Positions 23,421-35,324 are shown, numbered from the stretch's first letter. The stretch is 64,000 bases of DNA from Todiramphus chloris collaris (GCA_025345505.1 JANVCC010000135.1:248001-312000); one strand, 5' to 3'. Translations and numbers: made by a program. Notes: a model not told the origin generated them from the sequence alone.

Positions 23421-23542
23421 AGTTTAGGGACGTGGTTCAGTCGAGTTCGGGATATGGTTTAGTTGAGGTCTTGTCAGTGTCGAGTTAATGATTGGACTCG
23501 GTGACCTTTTCCAATCTAGGAAATTCTGTGTGGTTCTGTGAT
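23421..23542 (+). mobile_element. CR1 LINE 3' tail
   Basis: AGTTTAGGGACGTGGTTCAG, then GTTAATGATTGGACTCGGTG, GACCTTTTCCAATCTAGG and AATTCTGTGTGGTTCTGTG match the CR1 3' end in sense orientation in diverged form. The copy is about 120 bp. Confidence 0.85.
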
Positions 23543-23774
23543 ACCCAGGTAGAAAGTGGGGATGGGGCAGAACAGGCACAGCCCCTCGAGGCCACAGGCT
23601 CTGGTGGACACCAGAAGCTGGCAGAGGCAGTGCAAAAGCACAGAGCATCTCCCCTTCGTACCCCATGGCCCGAGCTATGGGGTGGGCTCGGGGCCAGCTC
23701 CATGGTCAGCAGCAGTTCTGGGGCAGATGGTGGCCCAGCTTGCCTGGCACTTGGCTGCTCTGCTTGCATTTCTG

Positions 23775-23965
23775 GGAGTCACAAAAAATGAGAGTGAATG
23801 TTTTGTTTTATTTTTTACTTCGTAAGCACGGAGTTTATGTTAGTTGAAAATTGACTCAATAAATATTTCAGCTGGTATTTTAACTGCATGCACGGGCTTC
23901 AAAGGCTATTAGGGGAACAGATTTATACAAACGGGCACTGGCCAGAGCACATTATGGACTGAGGT
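23775..23965. promoter_or_regulatory. AT-rich island, candidate non-coding element
   Basis: Strongly AT-rich, with an AP-1 site TGACTCA (23852-23858), AATAAATATTTCAGC, GGTATTTTAACTGC, GGCTATTAGGGG and GATTTATACAAACG. It is not recognisable as a repeat. A regulatory function is inferred. Confidence 0.3.
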
Positions 23966-25084
23966 ATGAAGCTGCTCCCAGGGGAGCTGTTCTTGCCACT
24001 GCCCAGTTTGGATAAAGTAACTTCCCCGGCAAACTGGTAGGGATGGGAACTGGGAGTCGCATCCCTGAAATGCCAGTGGACACTACACACTGGGGAAGAT
24101 GCTGAGCTGGGGATGTACAGCAGAGGTTGCAAGCCCTGATGCTGCCTTTGCTGTGGGAAAGCTCATGTCTCTGCAGGATGCTTTGGGACCTTCTGTCAAG
24201 TGATGGGGAGACCTGGGTGCTGCTGGGGGGGGGGGCTGAAACACTTGGAGGGCCAGAACCTGCTGCTGTCAGGGTGCTCCTACAGAATTTTTCTACAGAA
24301 ATGAGCTGAGCAGTGGAAGGGGAGGGTGTGAAGCCCCGGGAGAATCATCTTCCTCCTGCTCAGTGGGAAGAGGGAGACAATTACTGTTTGCAGAGCCCTC
24401 CCCGTCTGCCCGTGCACTGAAATGGCCCTACGGGCAGGCTGCCAGGCATGCGTGGCTTGGCCAGCTCGGGCTCTGCAGCTCCCGGCATCGCTCACGCCCT
24501 GCGCTGCTGCTCCCAGCTGCCTTGGCCCAGCAGGGCACTGCCAGCCACGCTCGGAAAGCAGGGAGCTGCTTTGGGGCACCCTGACCCCCCCGTCACCCCC
24601 ACCAGGAACTCTGCCCCTCTTCCCTGCCCACCTCCCCATCGGTGCTGGTGCAGGAGTACGTGCTGGAGGCCAGCGGACCTGGAAATGCTCGCAGCCAGGC
24701 AGAGAAGTGGAAACCACTCCTCCCCATTTGGAAATTAATCGGGAGCTTTAAATATTGCTGAAGCCAATCGATGGGGTGGGCAGGAGCCCAGCGTGGTCCT
24801 TGCCAAGAGCGGTTTGGGGTGGAGGGGAGAGGGCTCAGGTGCCCGCCTGCCTCAGCTATGGCTCCAGCAGCATCACCTCAGATGTCCCCAGCCCCATTCC
24901 CCTTGGCCAGAGCACCCACACAGCCACGCAGCGGGGACTCTCCACCATCCCGATCCCTCCCTTGTGGCCACAGCATCCCTGGGGTGACCAGCTGAGGGTG
25001 GTCCCCGGTCCATCAGGGACCCAAGCTGCATCCCTGACCCCCCAGTGCAGATCGGTTACAGATCCACTGGCAGGCTGGGGGGCA
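23966..25084. other. Intergenic sequence, no gene recognised
   Basis: GC-rich. A short AT-rich patch at about 24715-24775 holds GGAAATTAATCGGG, CTTTAAATATTGC and CCAATCGATGGG (ATCGAT is a CUT-homeodomain-type word). A G-run occurs near 24226-24236. No exon was recognised. Confidence 0.5.
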
Positions 25085-25240
25085 GGGAGCCGTGCGCTGG
25101 GATTAGAGCGGTTTGTTCTGGGATTAGAGCACTGTTTAGCCATAGCACAGTGCAGTAACCCCGCTCCGCTTTACTGAGCTCTGCAGGATTAATACTTTGT
25201 TTCAAAGGATTAGGGCGATTAGGAATGTTGTTGGGGGCGC
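25085..25240 (+). promoter_or_regulatory. Cluster of four GGATTA (OTX/PITX/CRX-type) sites
   Basis: GGATTA occurs at 25100-25105, 25121-25126, 25186-25191 and 25207-25212, all in the same orientation, and the first two lie within a repeated GGGATTAGAGC. GGATTA/TAATCC is the core recognised by K50 homeodomain proteins such as OTX, CRX, PITX and GSC. The cluster lies in non-repeat DNA. Enhancer function is inferred. Confidence 0.4.
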
Positions 25241-26734
25241 CGCGGGATGTGGGGTTGCTTACTGGTGCCACACAGCAAACAAGCACCGAGCCAAAAGGAT
25301 GCGGTCCCTTGACCAGCTGGGAGGACTCCAGAGATGCCCCAATGTCATGGTCCCATCTCTGAGGGTTGCCGTTCTGTCATGGGTCTGTGCCCAGGGCATC
25401 AGTGCCATATACAGAACTTGCAGAAGATGCAGTCTGCCTAACCCCCTCGGTGGGGTGCAAACCCACCCTGGACCATGCCAACTGAGCCTGAGGCTGCTCC
25501 GACCCCATCTTCCCCATCCACATGGCATGGCTGCCCCATTCCCACACAACCTCAGCCCAGAGATCCATGCAGCAAGCAAGGAGTGGAGACATGTGGGAAG
25601 CCCTTGGAGAGCAGGGGGGTGTGAAAAACATTCTAAGCTGTCCCCAAAGCCCCACATCCAGCAGGAACCTCTCATCTCTGACACGTTGGCCAACAGGTTC
25701 TGGTCCTGGGACCTTCTGTGTCACCTCAGCACCACAAGCCAGCAGACCTGGGGTACAGGTTGTGTGTCGGTGTAGCAGCTCCTGGCCCCATGCAGCCTTT
25801 TCATGACAAGGATGTTGTAGCAGGCAGAGCTGGTGAGGGCATCCCATGCTCACCTCCTGCCACTCAAGGTTGCTGGGCATGTGAGGTTATCTCTCTGCCT
25901 GGTTTCCTAGTGACCTGAGGTGTTCCTGTGAGTTCCCCAAGTTGTCCCCAGGACCCCAGCTCCTTCTCTGAAACATCACTCCAGGGTAGGAACTTCTGGA
26001 GCCCAGCATGAGGAGCTGGAAGCAGGACCAGAGGAACAACTCTCCCCCAGTCTACCAGTGCAGGAGTGGAGCTAAAACTGTAAAACCCACCCAAGGTTAG
26101 AAGCTGGAAAAGCCAAGGAAAGGCAGCTGAGGATTTTGACCCTGGGTCTCCATCTGGGTGCTGATGCTTCGTGTAACTGGGTGTGATGGCAGATGGCCCT
26201 ATAGGGTGGTGGCAGTGCCAGGAACACTCTCTGGGCTCCCACATCTCGTCTCATCTCATCCTCTGCCAATATATCAACTTACTGCGTTATGCTGCAGCCC
26301 AGATCACTGAATTGATCCAGCTACAGAGGACTTGGCTCCATTCCTGGCAGCCAGAGGTTGCATCTCAGCAGCTTGTGCTGTGTGTAATGAACATTTGGAC
26401 CCCAGGGCAGACCCAGTAAACCAGGGCTTCAGGTCTCCCCTGGCCACGTGTCAGTGCCCAGCTCTTGCTGAGGGCCAACTCATTCCCAGCTACTTCTTTG
26501 GGAGGGGACTGGGCTGTGCTGGGGACCAGTCGTGCCTGGAGAAAAAAAGACTTGCAGGTCTGGGGTTGATCTGGGAAGGATCTGCAAAGGAGGGTGAGTT
26601 GGGTGGGTCTCAGGAGGGGTGGGGGGCTACTGCCTGGGGACTGAGGTAAAGGAGATGGTTTCTATCCTTTCCCCTCCTCCAGCCTGTAAGGAGAGCTTTA
26701 TTTTAAACCCTTTTCCGCTGCTCACTCCCCCCTG
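25241..26734. other. Intergenic sequence, no gene recognised
   Basis: No repeat or exon was recognised. The open frames on both strands between 25197 and 26649 have no domain features. Confidence 0.55.
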
Positions 26735-26830
26735 AGCTCGCACTGTGCAGGAATGGTTTAATATTGAAGAGAGACAAATGAGTGACTCATGCACACATGC
26801 AGAGGATAAAAATACTCGGGCTCCGTGCAT
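26735..26830. promoter_or_regulatory. Small candidate element with an AP-1 site
   Basis: GGTTTAATATTGAAGAGAG is followed by a perfect AP-1 motif TGACTCA (26783-26789) and GGATAAAAATACTCGG. It is a short AT-rich patch in GC-rich DNA. Evidence is limited to motifs. Confidence 0.22.
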
Positions 26831-27445
26831 CCCACGGACTGGACCCGCATGGCTTGGCCACGCAGAGAGGGTGGCCAGGCGTGCTGAAGGTGGCATGACT
26901 GTCCTGCTAACGGAGCTGGGGACAGGGGGCTCCAGGGGCTCGGCGAGTGCTGCAGATAACGCTGCTCTCACCTCAAGCAGCTCCAGCTCTGCTGGTCCTG
27001 AGTGAAGGGGATCAAGGGCCGTGTGCTGTGAGGAGCTGACCAGGGCTCGAGTGGACTTTGTGTCCTTCATCAGATGGAGGAAGACGCAGCTTTGGCAATA
27101 ATTCTAGGTGCCAGGTGACGGGCTGGGTTGTGAAGCCAGAAGCAGGTATACGCAGCCTCGCTGCAATGTTGGGGTGGACACAGGGCAGGAGCTTGTCTCC
27201 TCCAGGCTCTGGAGAGGTAACTGCCCTTTTGGGCAAGGTCAGCATGGTGCACCCAGCTCTAGTACCACCCTGCCGGCCAGCAATGGCTTAGCCTGGTATG
27301 TTCAAGGGTCAGAGCAGAGCAACTTGTACTAATCCTTCCCTTCCTATTCCCAGGTGGAGGAAGCAGAGCCTTGACTTTGCATTTCTTGTCTTTTGCATAG
27401 TCACTTGTGAAAATGGGACAGTTTGCAGTGGTTTTGTGTGCTTTG
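26831..27445. other. Intergenic sequence, no gene recognised
   Basis: Nothing identifiable. There are short domain-free frames and no repeat signature. Confidence 0.5.
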
Positions 27446-27810
27446 TAGAATCACAGAATTGTTTAGGTTGGAAAGGACCTTTCAGATCACTGAGGGCAAT
27501 CACTCCCCCAGCACTGCCAGGGCACCACTAACCCATGTCCCTCAGCACCACATCTCCATGGCTTTGAAACCCCTCCAGGGATGGGGACTCCACCACTGCC
27601 CTGGGCAGCCTGGGACAGACCTTGTGGGGAAGAGATTGTTCCTCAGGTCCAATCTAAACCTCCCCTGGTACAACTTGAGGCCATTTCCTCTTGCCCTATT
27701 GCTTGTTCCTCGGGAGAAGAGACTGACCCTGCTTAGCTCTAAACTCCTGTCAGGGAGTTGTTGAGAGACAGAAGGTCTCCCCTGAGCCTCCTTTTTTCCA
27801 GGCTGAGAAT
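27446..27810 (-). mobile_element. CR1 LINE 3' fragment
   Basis: TAGAATCACAGAATTGTTTAGG, GGAAAGGACCTTTCAGATCAC, CTCAGCACCACATCTCCATGGC, GGAAGAGATTGTTCCTCAGG and AGAAGGTCTCCCCTGAGCC. It belongs to the same subfamily as the copies at 7719, 33835 and 38941. Minus orientation. Confidence 0.93.
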
Positions 27811-29221
27811 GTGGGGATGTGGCAGTGGGGTCTGAGCACCCCATGGTGCCTCTGCCCCACGCACCCAGACAAGTCACACATGTCCTGGGTGTTACTTGTC
27901 CAGCTGGTTGTTTTCCAAGGAGGGGCATGATCACCATCAATATGCCCAGAGAGGGGTTAGACGAGGAGCAGGAGACTTTCCTGGCTCGGGTATGATCTTA
28001 GCTCTCTTCAAGCTTTTTAGGATCCTGCCACATTCCCTGCAATGCTTCTGAAGTGTGATCTGCCTCCTTCTGCATCCACCAAGCTGCTGGTGCCCATCAA
28101 GGGGGCTTCTTGCAAGCAGCTCTAAAGCTCAGCAGGCTCCATTGAGTTTCAGTTCACTAGAAAGTTCCCAGGCAGGGGAAGAGGGGAAGCCCAGGTGCTC
28201 ATGGCACTGGGACCACTGACAATGAACCCCACAGTGAAGCGTGAACCTCCCCAGATGTCCCACCACCATAGCTGTGGGCAGCAGTGGGAGAAAACATCCC
28301 TCCCTCTAACCTGCAGGTTCCAGGGATCACGTTTCTGGCATTTAGCTGGAAGCTGAAGCACAGGAGACGGGGTTCTGGCGAGGATCCCAGCACTCTCTGC
28401 TTTCCTGGTAGCAGAGTGGGGAGCTGCCACGGCTCGGCAGGAGGCCAACTAGGGGCTGGGGTGCAGGGAGGAGGATGCTCGTGCGGGGATGCAGCCCCAG
28501 GAGCCGGCTGGAGCGGGAGAGGGCAGAAAAGCAGGGTGGGAAAGCAAGGAGGGGTGCCAAGGAGGAGCGGTGGGTGAGGGTGGGAGCCTGGCTCGCTGTG
28601 GGGCTGGAGGCTGCCTCGGGAAGCTGTGCAGGGCTCAGGCGCCTTAGCAGATGCAAATTGCTCCAGCCCTGTTCACCCGCTCTGCTCAGCTCTCCTCCAT
28701 GGCTCCGTGCACACGCCTGCTTTCCCCAAGGCAAATGAGAGGCAGCAGCAGAGGCTGTTTGTCACCCTCCTTAAACCTGTGTGCAAGCGAGCGTGGGGAT
28801 GTGCTCCTGGGCTTGACGGTGGCTCAACATCATCCCAGAGCTCGGGTTGGAGGAGACCAAGGAACCCTCTGCCAGGGGGATTCCTACCTCGGCTACTGCG
28901 GCTATGTGAGTTTGTGGGTGCCCTGTGTCAGAGGGGTCTCCCCTACTGCTTGCCCTGCTCACTCCACTGGCACTGGGGGAAACTGAGGCAGTGATGGGAC
29001 GGTGATGGGCTCTCCAGCTTCTGACTGTGCACTCCCAGAGCACACCAGCCCACTGGGGGTTGGGCAGGGAACTACCTCACAGAACTGAGCCAGGCTGAAA
29101 AACACATATCTGTATGGCCAAAGAAAGAGCTGGGTTTAGCCTGAATTAGCTCTTGGATCTGGATCGGACCCCCCTGCCAGCAGTCTGCATGGCTGTGCCA
29201 GAAGGGCTGGGTGGCACTGGG
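27811..29221. other. Intergenic sequence, no gene recognised
   Basis: GC-rich. There are domain-free frames around 28149-28994 on both strands. No repeat was recognised. Confidence 0.55.
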
Positions 29222-29320
29222 GCATCGGCAAGGGAATGTGGGATGGGATACCCTGACCTGGCATCAGTGGCAAGGGGATGTGGGATGGGATACCCTGACC
29301 TGGCATCAGTGGCAATGCAG
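29222..29320 (+). repeat. Tandem repeat, 42-bp unit, about 2.4 copies
   Basis: GTGGGATGGGATACCCTGACCTGGCATC is repeated with a 42-bp spacing. The first copy has a small deletion (GCATCGGCAAGGG against GCATCAGTGGCAAGGG), and the third copy stops after GCATCAGTGGCAA. It is a local duplication with no coding context. Confidence 0.85.
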
Positions 29321-29691
29321 ATAGGGCACCCACCAGGACACAGGGTCACCTCCCAGAGCTGCTTCCATCAGGCTGCAGCCCACCCAAGGCAGCTGGAGCA
29401 TCAGAAGGGACAGTGCTGCTCTGCCACACCACCCCTAGCCGCATGGTCCTGACATCCCAGTTTGTGACAATGCAGGCATGGGTCAGTTTGGCAGAAAAAA
29501 AACAACTCCTTTTCTCTTTTTTTCCTTTGCTGTATCACTTGCTAGCTGGATGGCTCGCTGAACTGGCTGCACCACAGCCTCCCTGGGGCCAGTGCCAGCA
29601 CAAGGAGGGAGTGAGACTGTTTATTCTTGGGGGAAAAGGGCAGCCCTGCTGATGGGAGTATCTCTGCAGCCTTTTCCCTAAGGCTGTGTTG
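29321..29691. other. Short intergenic stretch
   Basis: Only a pyrimidine-rich segment (about 29505-29530) stands out. No gene or repeat family was seen. Confidence 0.5.
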
Positions 29692-30240
29692 TAGAATCAT
29701 AGAGATATAGAAACATACAATCATAGAATCATTGAATCATTGGTTTGTGTGGGAAGGGACCTTTCAAGCTCATCTTGTCCAATCCTCTTGCACTGAAAAG
29801 GGACATCTGCACCTAGAGCAGGTTGCTCAGAGTCCCGGCCAACCTCACCTGCAATGGTTCCAGGGATAGGGCAGCGACCACCTCTCTGGGCAACCTGGGC
29901 CAGGCTCTCACCACACGCGGTGTAAACAATTTCTTCCTTATCTCTAGTCAAAATCTCCCTCTTCTAGTTTCAATTCATCACCCCTTGCCCTGTCCCAACA
30001 GGCCCTGCTCAAAAGCCTGTCCCCATCTTTCTGCCAGGCCCCTTGAAGCACTGAAAGGCCATAGGAAGGTCTCCCCAGAGCCTTCTCTTCTCCAGGCTGA
30101 GCCCCCCCAGCTCTCCCAGCCTGGCTCCCAGCAGAGGGGTTCCAGCCCTCCCAGCATTGCTGGGGCTCCTCTGGCCCCGCTCCACCAGGTCCCTGTCTCT
30201 GCTGTGCTGAGCACTCCCGAGCTGCCCCAGCACTGCAGTA
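29692..30240 (-). mobile_element. CR1 LINE 3' fragment
   Basis: TAGAATCATAGAGATATAG, ATCATAGAATCATTGAATC, GTGGGAAGGGACCTTTCAAGC, GGTTGCTCAGAGTCCCGGCC, CCTTCTCTTCTCCAGGCTGAGC and TCCACCAGGTCCCTGTCTC. At nearly 550 bp it is one of the longest CR1 copies here. It reaches further 5' than the similar copy at 18580. Minus orientation. Confidence 0.93.
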
Positions 30241-33054
30241 TCCAGTAGCAACACTCCCCTCACTGCTCCCATTGTTGCCTTGCTCTTCAGGACACATTCA
30301 TCTCTCCTGCCTGGGACCTTGAACCCATCTTGTCTGTCAGGGCCTGGCCAGTGCTCTGACCTCAGAAACACAGGGAGGGCAGGAGCCTTCTGCCCAGGGT
30401 GCCAGGGACCTGAGAGAGAAATCCACAGTGCATTTGAGGGCATCTCACACCAACTGTGTGGCATAATCTGCACCATGCCCAGCTCATCCGCAGGTGACAG
30501 GATTGTACCTGCCCCTTGGCCAGGGCTGTGCAGCCAGGGCAGATGCTCCTGCACACATCTACCTTGTCTTCCTCTGCAGCATGACCATCTCCTAGCCAGG
30601 CATGGGGGTTCATTGACAAGAGCTAATGCTGCAAACCTCACTTGCCTCCTCAGGCAGGGGTTGAGGCTCAGTATTTCTCAGCACGCACATGAACCACCAG
30701 TAGCAAGTCTTGTCCTCTGCTGAGGACCGTAGCTGCCCTTTCTTCAGGGCTTGCAGGGATGCTAATGTTCACTTGCTGTGCCTCCTGCATATTTCTTCTC
30801 AAACCCCCAACCTCAGTTTGGCAGGAACAGCCTGCACGGCTTGTTCCTGGTTATAACTCTCAGCTGGTTGTATTAAATAGGATGGTTGGATCGGGCTGTG
30901 CTGGTCTGAAGACTGTCAGCTCTTCATCACTATTTACTGCTCTGCCAGGCTCATGTGTCAGCTGCAAATATTAGCAGCAAGATCTTAGATTTACTTCCAG
31001 ACCAGTGATGAATACGTGGTGTAGCAATGAACGGCACTTTTGCTGGTCTCCACATCCTCTGGGGAAGTTTCCAGCACGAGCACTCCGAGGTGCAAAAGCG
31101 GATTCAGGGGTGGAGGTGACCACCTCGGGCTGGTGGGTGAAACATCCATCCCTCCCCGCTCTGACCACCCTGCATGGTCCCATGGGTGCTGCTCCTGTGG
31201 GTGACCCCTGTGCAGAGCTGCTGCGTGGACATCGATCTCCTCCCGGCATGTGGAGGAGACCCGAGATGGGTTTGCAGCGGCTGTTTTCCACTCTGGAGGT
31301 TTAGTGGCTGCCTCACCAGCAGCACAACCAGCCTGGCAGTGCAGGCAGAAGGTGGAGCTGGGTGCAGGGACAGGAAACACTGCCCTGGAATTACCCCATC
31401 TCGGGGGGATTCGGAGCCTTTCCTAACCCCAACTATCCAGCTACCAGTGGACTGAATGAACACGCCAAATAACAGCTCAAAACCTGCAATGTGGCACCCA
31501 GAACGTGCGGGTGCCCTGATCCAGGAGCAGATACAGGCAGAAAGCATCTCACCTGCTTTGTGCCTGCAGAGGAAACCCTGTGCAGGTCAGAAAAAACTCC
31601 AGATATCAGGGTGAGACTCTTACAGGCTTTGCCCCAGGCTGGTCCTCACCACACCAGCAACACGTGCTTCAGCATCATCGCTGTGTGAAAGAAGGGAAAA
31701 CCTAATCCTTGGGTTTCATTTTGATTTTTTTTTCTTCCTTGTCTGTTCTATTGGACATGAGACAGCAAGAAAGACTGGATGACTCAGTTCTTTGCAATGC
31801 AGCTCTTCAGTGGCTTCCTGTGCCTTGAGGACAGTAATTGGCTGAGGGTTGCTACATGGGTTTTCTCTTTCTAGCTAAATTCCTCTTCTGTGAGAAAAGC
31901 GGGGTCCTCTGGGCTTGACTTTTTCCCTCAGCAAATTGCCTGTCCTGCTGGAGGAAGGGCTGAGCTTGTGTGGGCACCCAGGTTTTGCAAAGCCATCCTG
32001 AGCCTGCCTGCAGTTTTCTGAGGGGCTCTGGGTCCTGCTAATCTGGTGGTCTGGTGCTGCTGCAGGTTTCTTGGAGCTGATGGGATGCCCGTTGCTCGCT
32101 GGAGCTCGCTGGCATGTTCTCAGCATGGGCATTCAGAGCAGGCTGGCCCCGTGGGTCTGGTGCAAAGTGCAGTAGCATTTTCATGCACTGATAATCTGTA
32201 ACAATAGGGTGAAAATCTTTCCTGTAGTGTTGTCAAATTTCAAATCTCCTGTGAGTTGGAGCAGAGACAAGGTTCTTCTGCTTTGCTCCTTTTCCATCTC
32301 TCATCATCTGGGCCGAGTGGGCAGATCTCTCCAGAGCTAGACAGGCAAGGAGCTGCAAGGAGATGTTTCCTAGTTTCATGCTCTTTACACTGTGATGGGT
32401 CCTCCAGGACCTTTTGTTTCCATTTTGTTGGATGAGAGGCAGTTTGTGGCCCACTGCTTCCCTTCAGATCCTTTCCCTGAGGTCCCAGGTGTTTAGCTGA
32501 GCAAGGGGAGCTGAAGTGAGCAGCTCTGGCATGCCCAGCCCCTGTGCTTCCCACAGCTCCTGAGGTGCTGCCTACCAAGAGACCAGAGGACTTTCAGTCT
32601 GTGTCTGCCATCCCTGAGAGTGCAAGAGCTTTCACAGTGGGGAGAAAACCTTGCTCTCTATGGGCACTTTGAGGTGTGCTGGTCAGAGGGTGGAGAGGAG
32701 TTGAGTTTAAAGGATCTTTCTGGGGACAGGAGTGACACACAGGGCTGGAACCAGCAGCTCCTGCTCCATCTGCACCTCCATGCATCTCCATGTGTCCCTG
32801 TGCAGCCCTTACCTCCCTACTTCCTGGGTGTCTGCAGACCCCTGATGCCCTTCCTTGCAGCTGTTGGTGGGAAGGTGCTATCTCTGCCATCTAGACCTGG
32901 CCATACACTGCTCAGGGTGCTCCAGGCTCAGGGACTTCTCCCCACCACCCTCATCCCTACACCTCCATCACTGTTGGTGCTGTATTCATCTGCCTCTGGT
33001 GCAGAACAGGCAGCACCGATAGAGCAAATGCCCCCACCCCAGTCCAGGTTGGCC
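30241..33054. other. Intergenic sequence, no gene recognised
   Basis: About 2.8 kb with no exon, repeat family or RNA gene that I can name. Moderately AT-rich patches occur near 30860-30990 and 31700-31790 (including a T8-9 run) without a clear motif cluster. Confidence 0.5.
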
Positions 33055-33220
33055 AGGGAGGTGGTCCACCCCCATTCCAGGTGAGGTTGGCCATGGCTCT
33101 GAGCAACCTGTTCTAGTTGCAGCTGTCCCTGCTCAGTGCAAGGGGGAGGTTGGACTAGATGAGCCTGAAAGGTCCCTTCCCACTCAAAACATCCTGTGAT
33201 TCCATGATTCTATGATTCTA
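33055..33220 (+). mobile_element. CR1 LINE 3' fragment
   Basis: GGAGGTGGTCCACCCCCATTCC, AGGTGAGGTTGGCC, GAGCAACCTGTTCTAGTTG, TTGGACTAGATGAGCCTG, AGGTCCCTTCCCACTC and TTCCATGATTCTATGATTCTA. Sense orientation, with the terminal ATTCTATG repeats intact. Confidence 0.93.
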
Positions 33221-33834
33221 TCAAGGATGTCACCTCCCTGGTATTTTCCAAGCGTGTCTCCCCACAACCTGCACCTCCTGCTGCGTCTGGAGGCAGCGTG
33301 GGGAGCTGCCAGCTGGGATGAGCTGCCTGGGCACCCGTCTCGGCTGTGAGGGCTGCGCTGTGGAGCCCACGCTGCCAGCACCGGGTCACGCCGCAAGACT
33401 CATTTCCATTCCTTAGCGTGCGGTGGGTGCCTGGCTCTGCTCTGGGTGGTTCTGGCTCTCAGTTAACAGGTGGCCCACTGGGGTTTGCTGGCAGCCGTCA
33501 GGGGAGGGTATTTTTAGCTTTTCCACTCCTTCTTGCTGTGGGCGGCATGTGGCATTTATTTGTCGTTGAAGTATTTGTAATTAGGGTGGCAGGCTCCTCA
33601 TACAGCAGGAGCGATGGCACGGAGATGGAACGTGCTAAAGGTACCATCACTAACCCCCAAGGCCCTGGGTGCTGGGTCAGTGGTCCTGCAGGCTGTCCCT
33701 GCTCCTGTGCCCAAAGGTCCAGCTGACTCTCCCTGTGTCCCAGGGAAGCTGGATGGCTTGGTTAGAAGGGCAGGAGACCCAAGTCAGCTGGTCATGAGCT
33801 GTAGGTAGAAGCACAGGTGAACTTCCAGGGTCAG
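33221..33834. promoter_or_regulatory. Intergenic DNA with a small AT-rich block (33500-33620)
   Basis: The block has GGGTATTTTTAGC, GGCATTTATTTGTCG and GTATTTGTAATTAGGG in GC-rich surroundings, a weak candidate regulatory element. No gene was recognised elsewhere in this interval. Confidence 0.22.
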
Positions 33835-34078
33835 AAATCATAGAATCATTGAATCATTTTGGTTGGAAAAGACCTTTAAGAGCATCAAGTCCAACCATTC
33901 CCCCAGCACTGCCAGGGCACCACTAACCCATGTCCCTCAGCACCACAGCTCCATGGCTTTGAAACCCCTCCAGGGATCACGGGGACTCCACCACAGTCCT
34001 GGGCAGCCTGGGCCAGGCCTGGACAACCCTTTCGCAGAAGAAATTTTTCCTACTCTCCAATCTAACCTGGTGTTTCAA
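33835..34078 (-). mobile_element. CR1 LINE 3' fragment
   Basis: AATCATAGAATCATTGAATC, TTTTGGTTGGAAAAGACC, AGCATCAAGTCCAACC, CACCACAGCTCCATGGC and CTCCAGGGATCACGGGGAC, then CTCCAATCTAACCTGG. Minus orientation. It ends earlier than the sister copies at 27446 and 38941. Confidence 0.93.
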
Positions 34079-34658
34079 TCCATCTGTGTTTACATAGACA
34101 CTACCACTGAAGCCATGCTCAGGCTCTACGTGAATGCATTTGGGTTTCCAGCCTCCACACACCCCTGGGAGACACCAATGTCTCATCAGGAAAGAGTTGC
34201 CTCCTTTTTCTTGCCTCCACATGTCCACGCCCAGGTTGGACCCACTTTTTCTCCTGCCAGCCTCCTTGGCTCAGCTCCTGGTATTCCCAGGCTTCCATCC
34301 AAGCTCCCTGCCTGCCTGTCCTGCTCCTCCATGCCTGCCTGGGTACCTCCTGCACACGTGTCTCTGCGGAGAAAACACCTTGTTAGCTCTGAAAGGCTGC
34401 CCTGCAGGAAAATGCCACCCAACCTGCCAGGGTAGGGCTCTGCAGGTAGCCCCATGCCTTGTGCCTTTCCTAAACCTCCTCAGGCTGCTGGAGCCTCTCC
34501 CTGGCACGCGAAGCCCTCGCCACAAGGATCACACATTCCCTGGCATGGGGGGAGCCCCGCTGAAGGCAGCTTTGGAAACGTGGCCAGACGTAGCTTCAGG
34601 CTTTTGCTGGGAACCCGAGTGGGTGCCACAGTTGAGGGTCAGGGCAGCCCCTTAGACC
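34079..34658. other. Intergenic sequence, no gene recognised
   Basis: Lies between a CR1 and an LTR-like element. Domain-free open frames on both strands. No repeat was recognised. Confidence 0.5.
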
Positions 34659-35324
34659 TGTAACGATGGTCTCCGTTAACCCCCCTCCCTCCCTAAAGGG
34701 AGAGAGAAAGGGAATAAGGGAGAGAGACTGAGCGATTAGGAAAAGGGAACTAGAACAGTTTTAGTGAAAATAATAAAAATGGAATATATACAAATCTATA
34801 CAAACCCAGTATGGAACCCAACCCCCTCCGATGGCAATTCCGTCACCGTCACCACTGATGCTGTGGAGCAGGCACAGGAGAGTCCCAGACTGGGCCCAGC
34901 AGCAGATGGGAGCTGTGCTCAGGGGATGGATTCTGGTGCTGGATTCAGGAACACACCGATCGGGATTGAAGGCAGAATGGACAGAGTCCTCCTGGGATGC
35001 TGTGGGAAGAAACCAGAAGAGGACCCGAGCTGAGCACAGCCCAGCAAGGCAGTGTGAGACCCTCCCGATCCCTCAGCTTTATACCCAGTGTGCCGTATAT
35101 GGGCTGGAACCCCTCCTGGGCCAGTTTGGGGTCACCTGTCCTGCCCACTCCAGACCCAGTGACCTTGGTCTGCATCCCCCGCTTGGTACCGAGTGCCCAT
35201 GGGGTGTTCTCAGTGCTGGGAGCAGCCGCTGCCTGTGCCAACAGCTGCTGCCTGCAGCCAGGGCCGGGGGGAGAAGAGCTGGTCCCTGACCAGAATTCAT
35301 TCCATTCTCACTCAAACCGGGACA
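34659..35324 (-). mobile_element. Solo LTR-like element of an avian endogenous retrovirus (minus strand)
   Basis: Read on the minus strand it begins TGTCCCGGTTTGAGTGAG and ends with ACA, giving the canonical TG...CA ends. A TATA box (TATAAAG, complement of 35077-35083) lies about 240 bp from the start. The far end is A/T-rich on the plus strand (GTGAAAATAATAAAAATGG) and purine-rich (GGGAGAGAGAAAGGG). No internal retroviral genes adjoin it. I find no clear target-site duplication at these ends, so boundaries may shift by several bases. Family assignment rests on structure and partial recognition. Confidence 0.6.

Noticed and set aside
29222-29320. CRISPR-like direct repeats
   Set aside because: Only two full contiguous units with no spacers, in a vertebrate genome; it is a simple tandem duplication.
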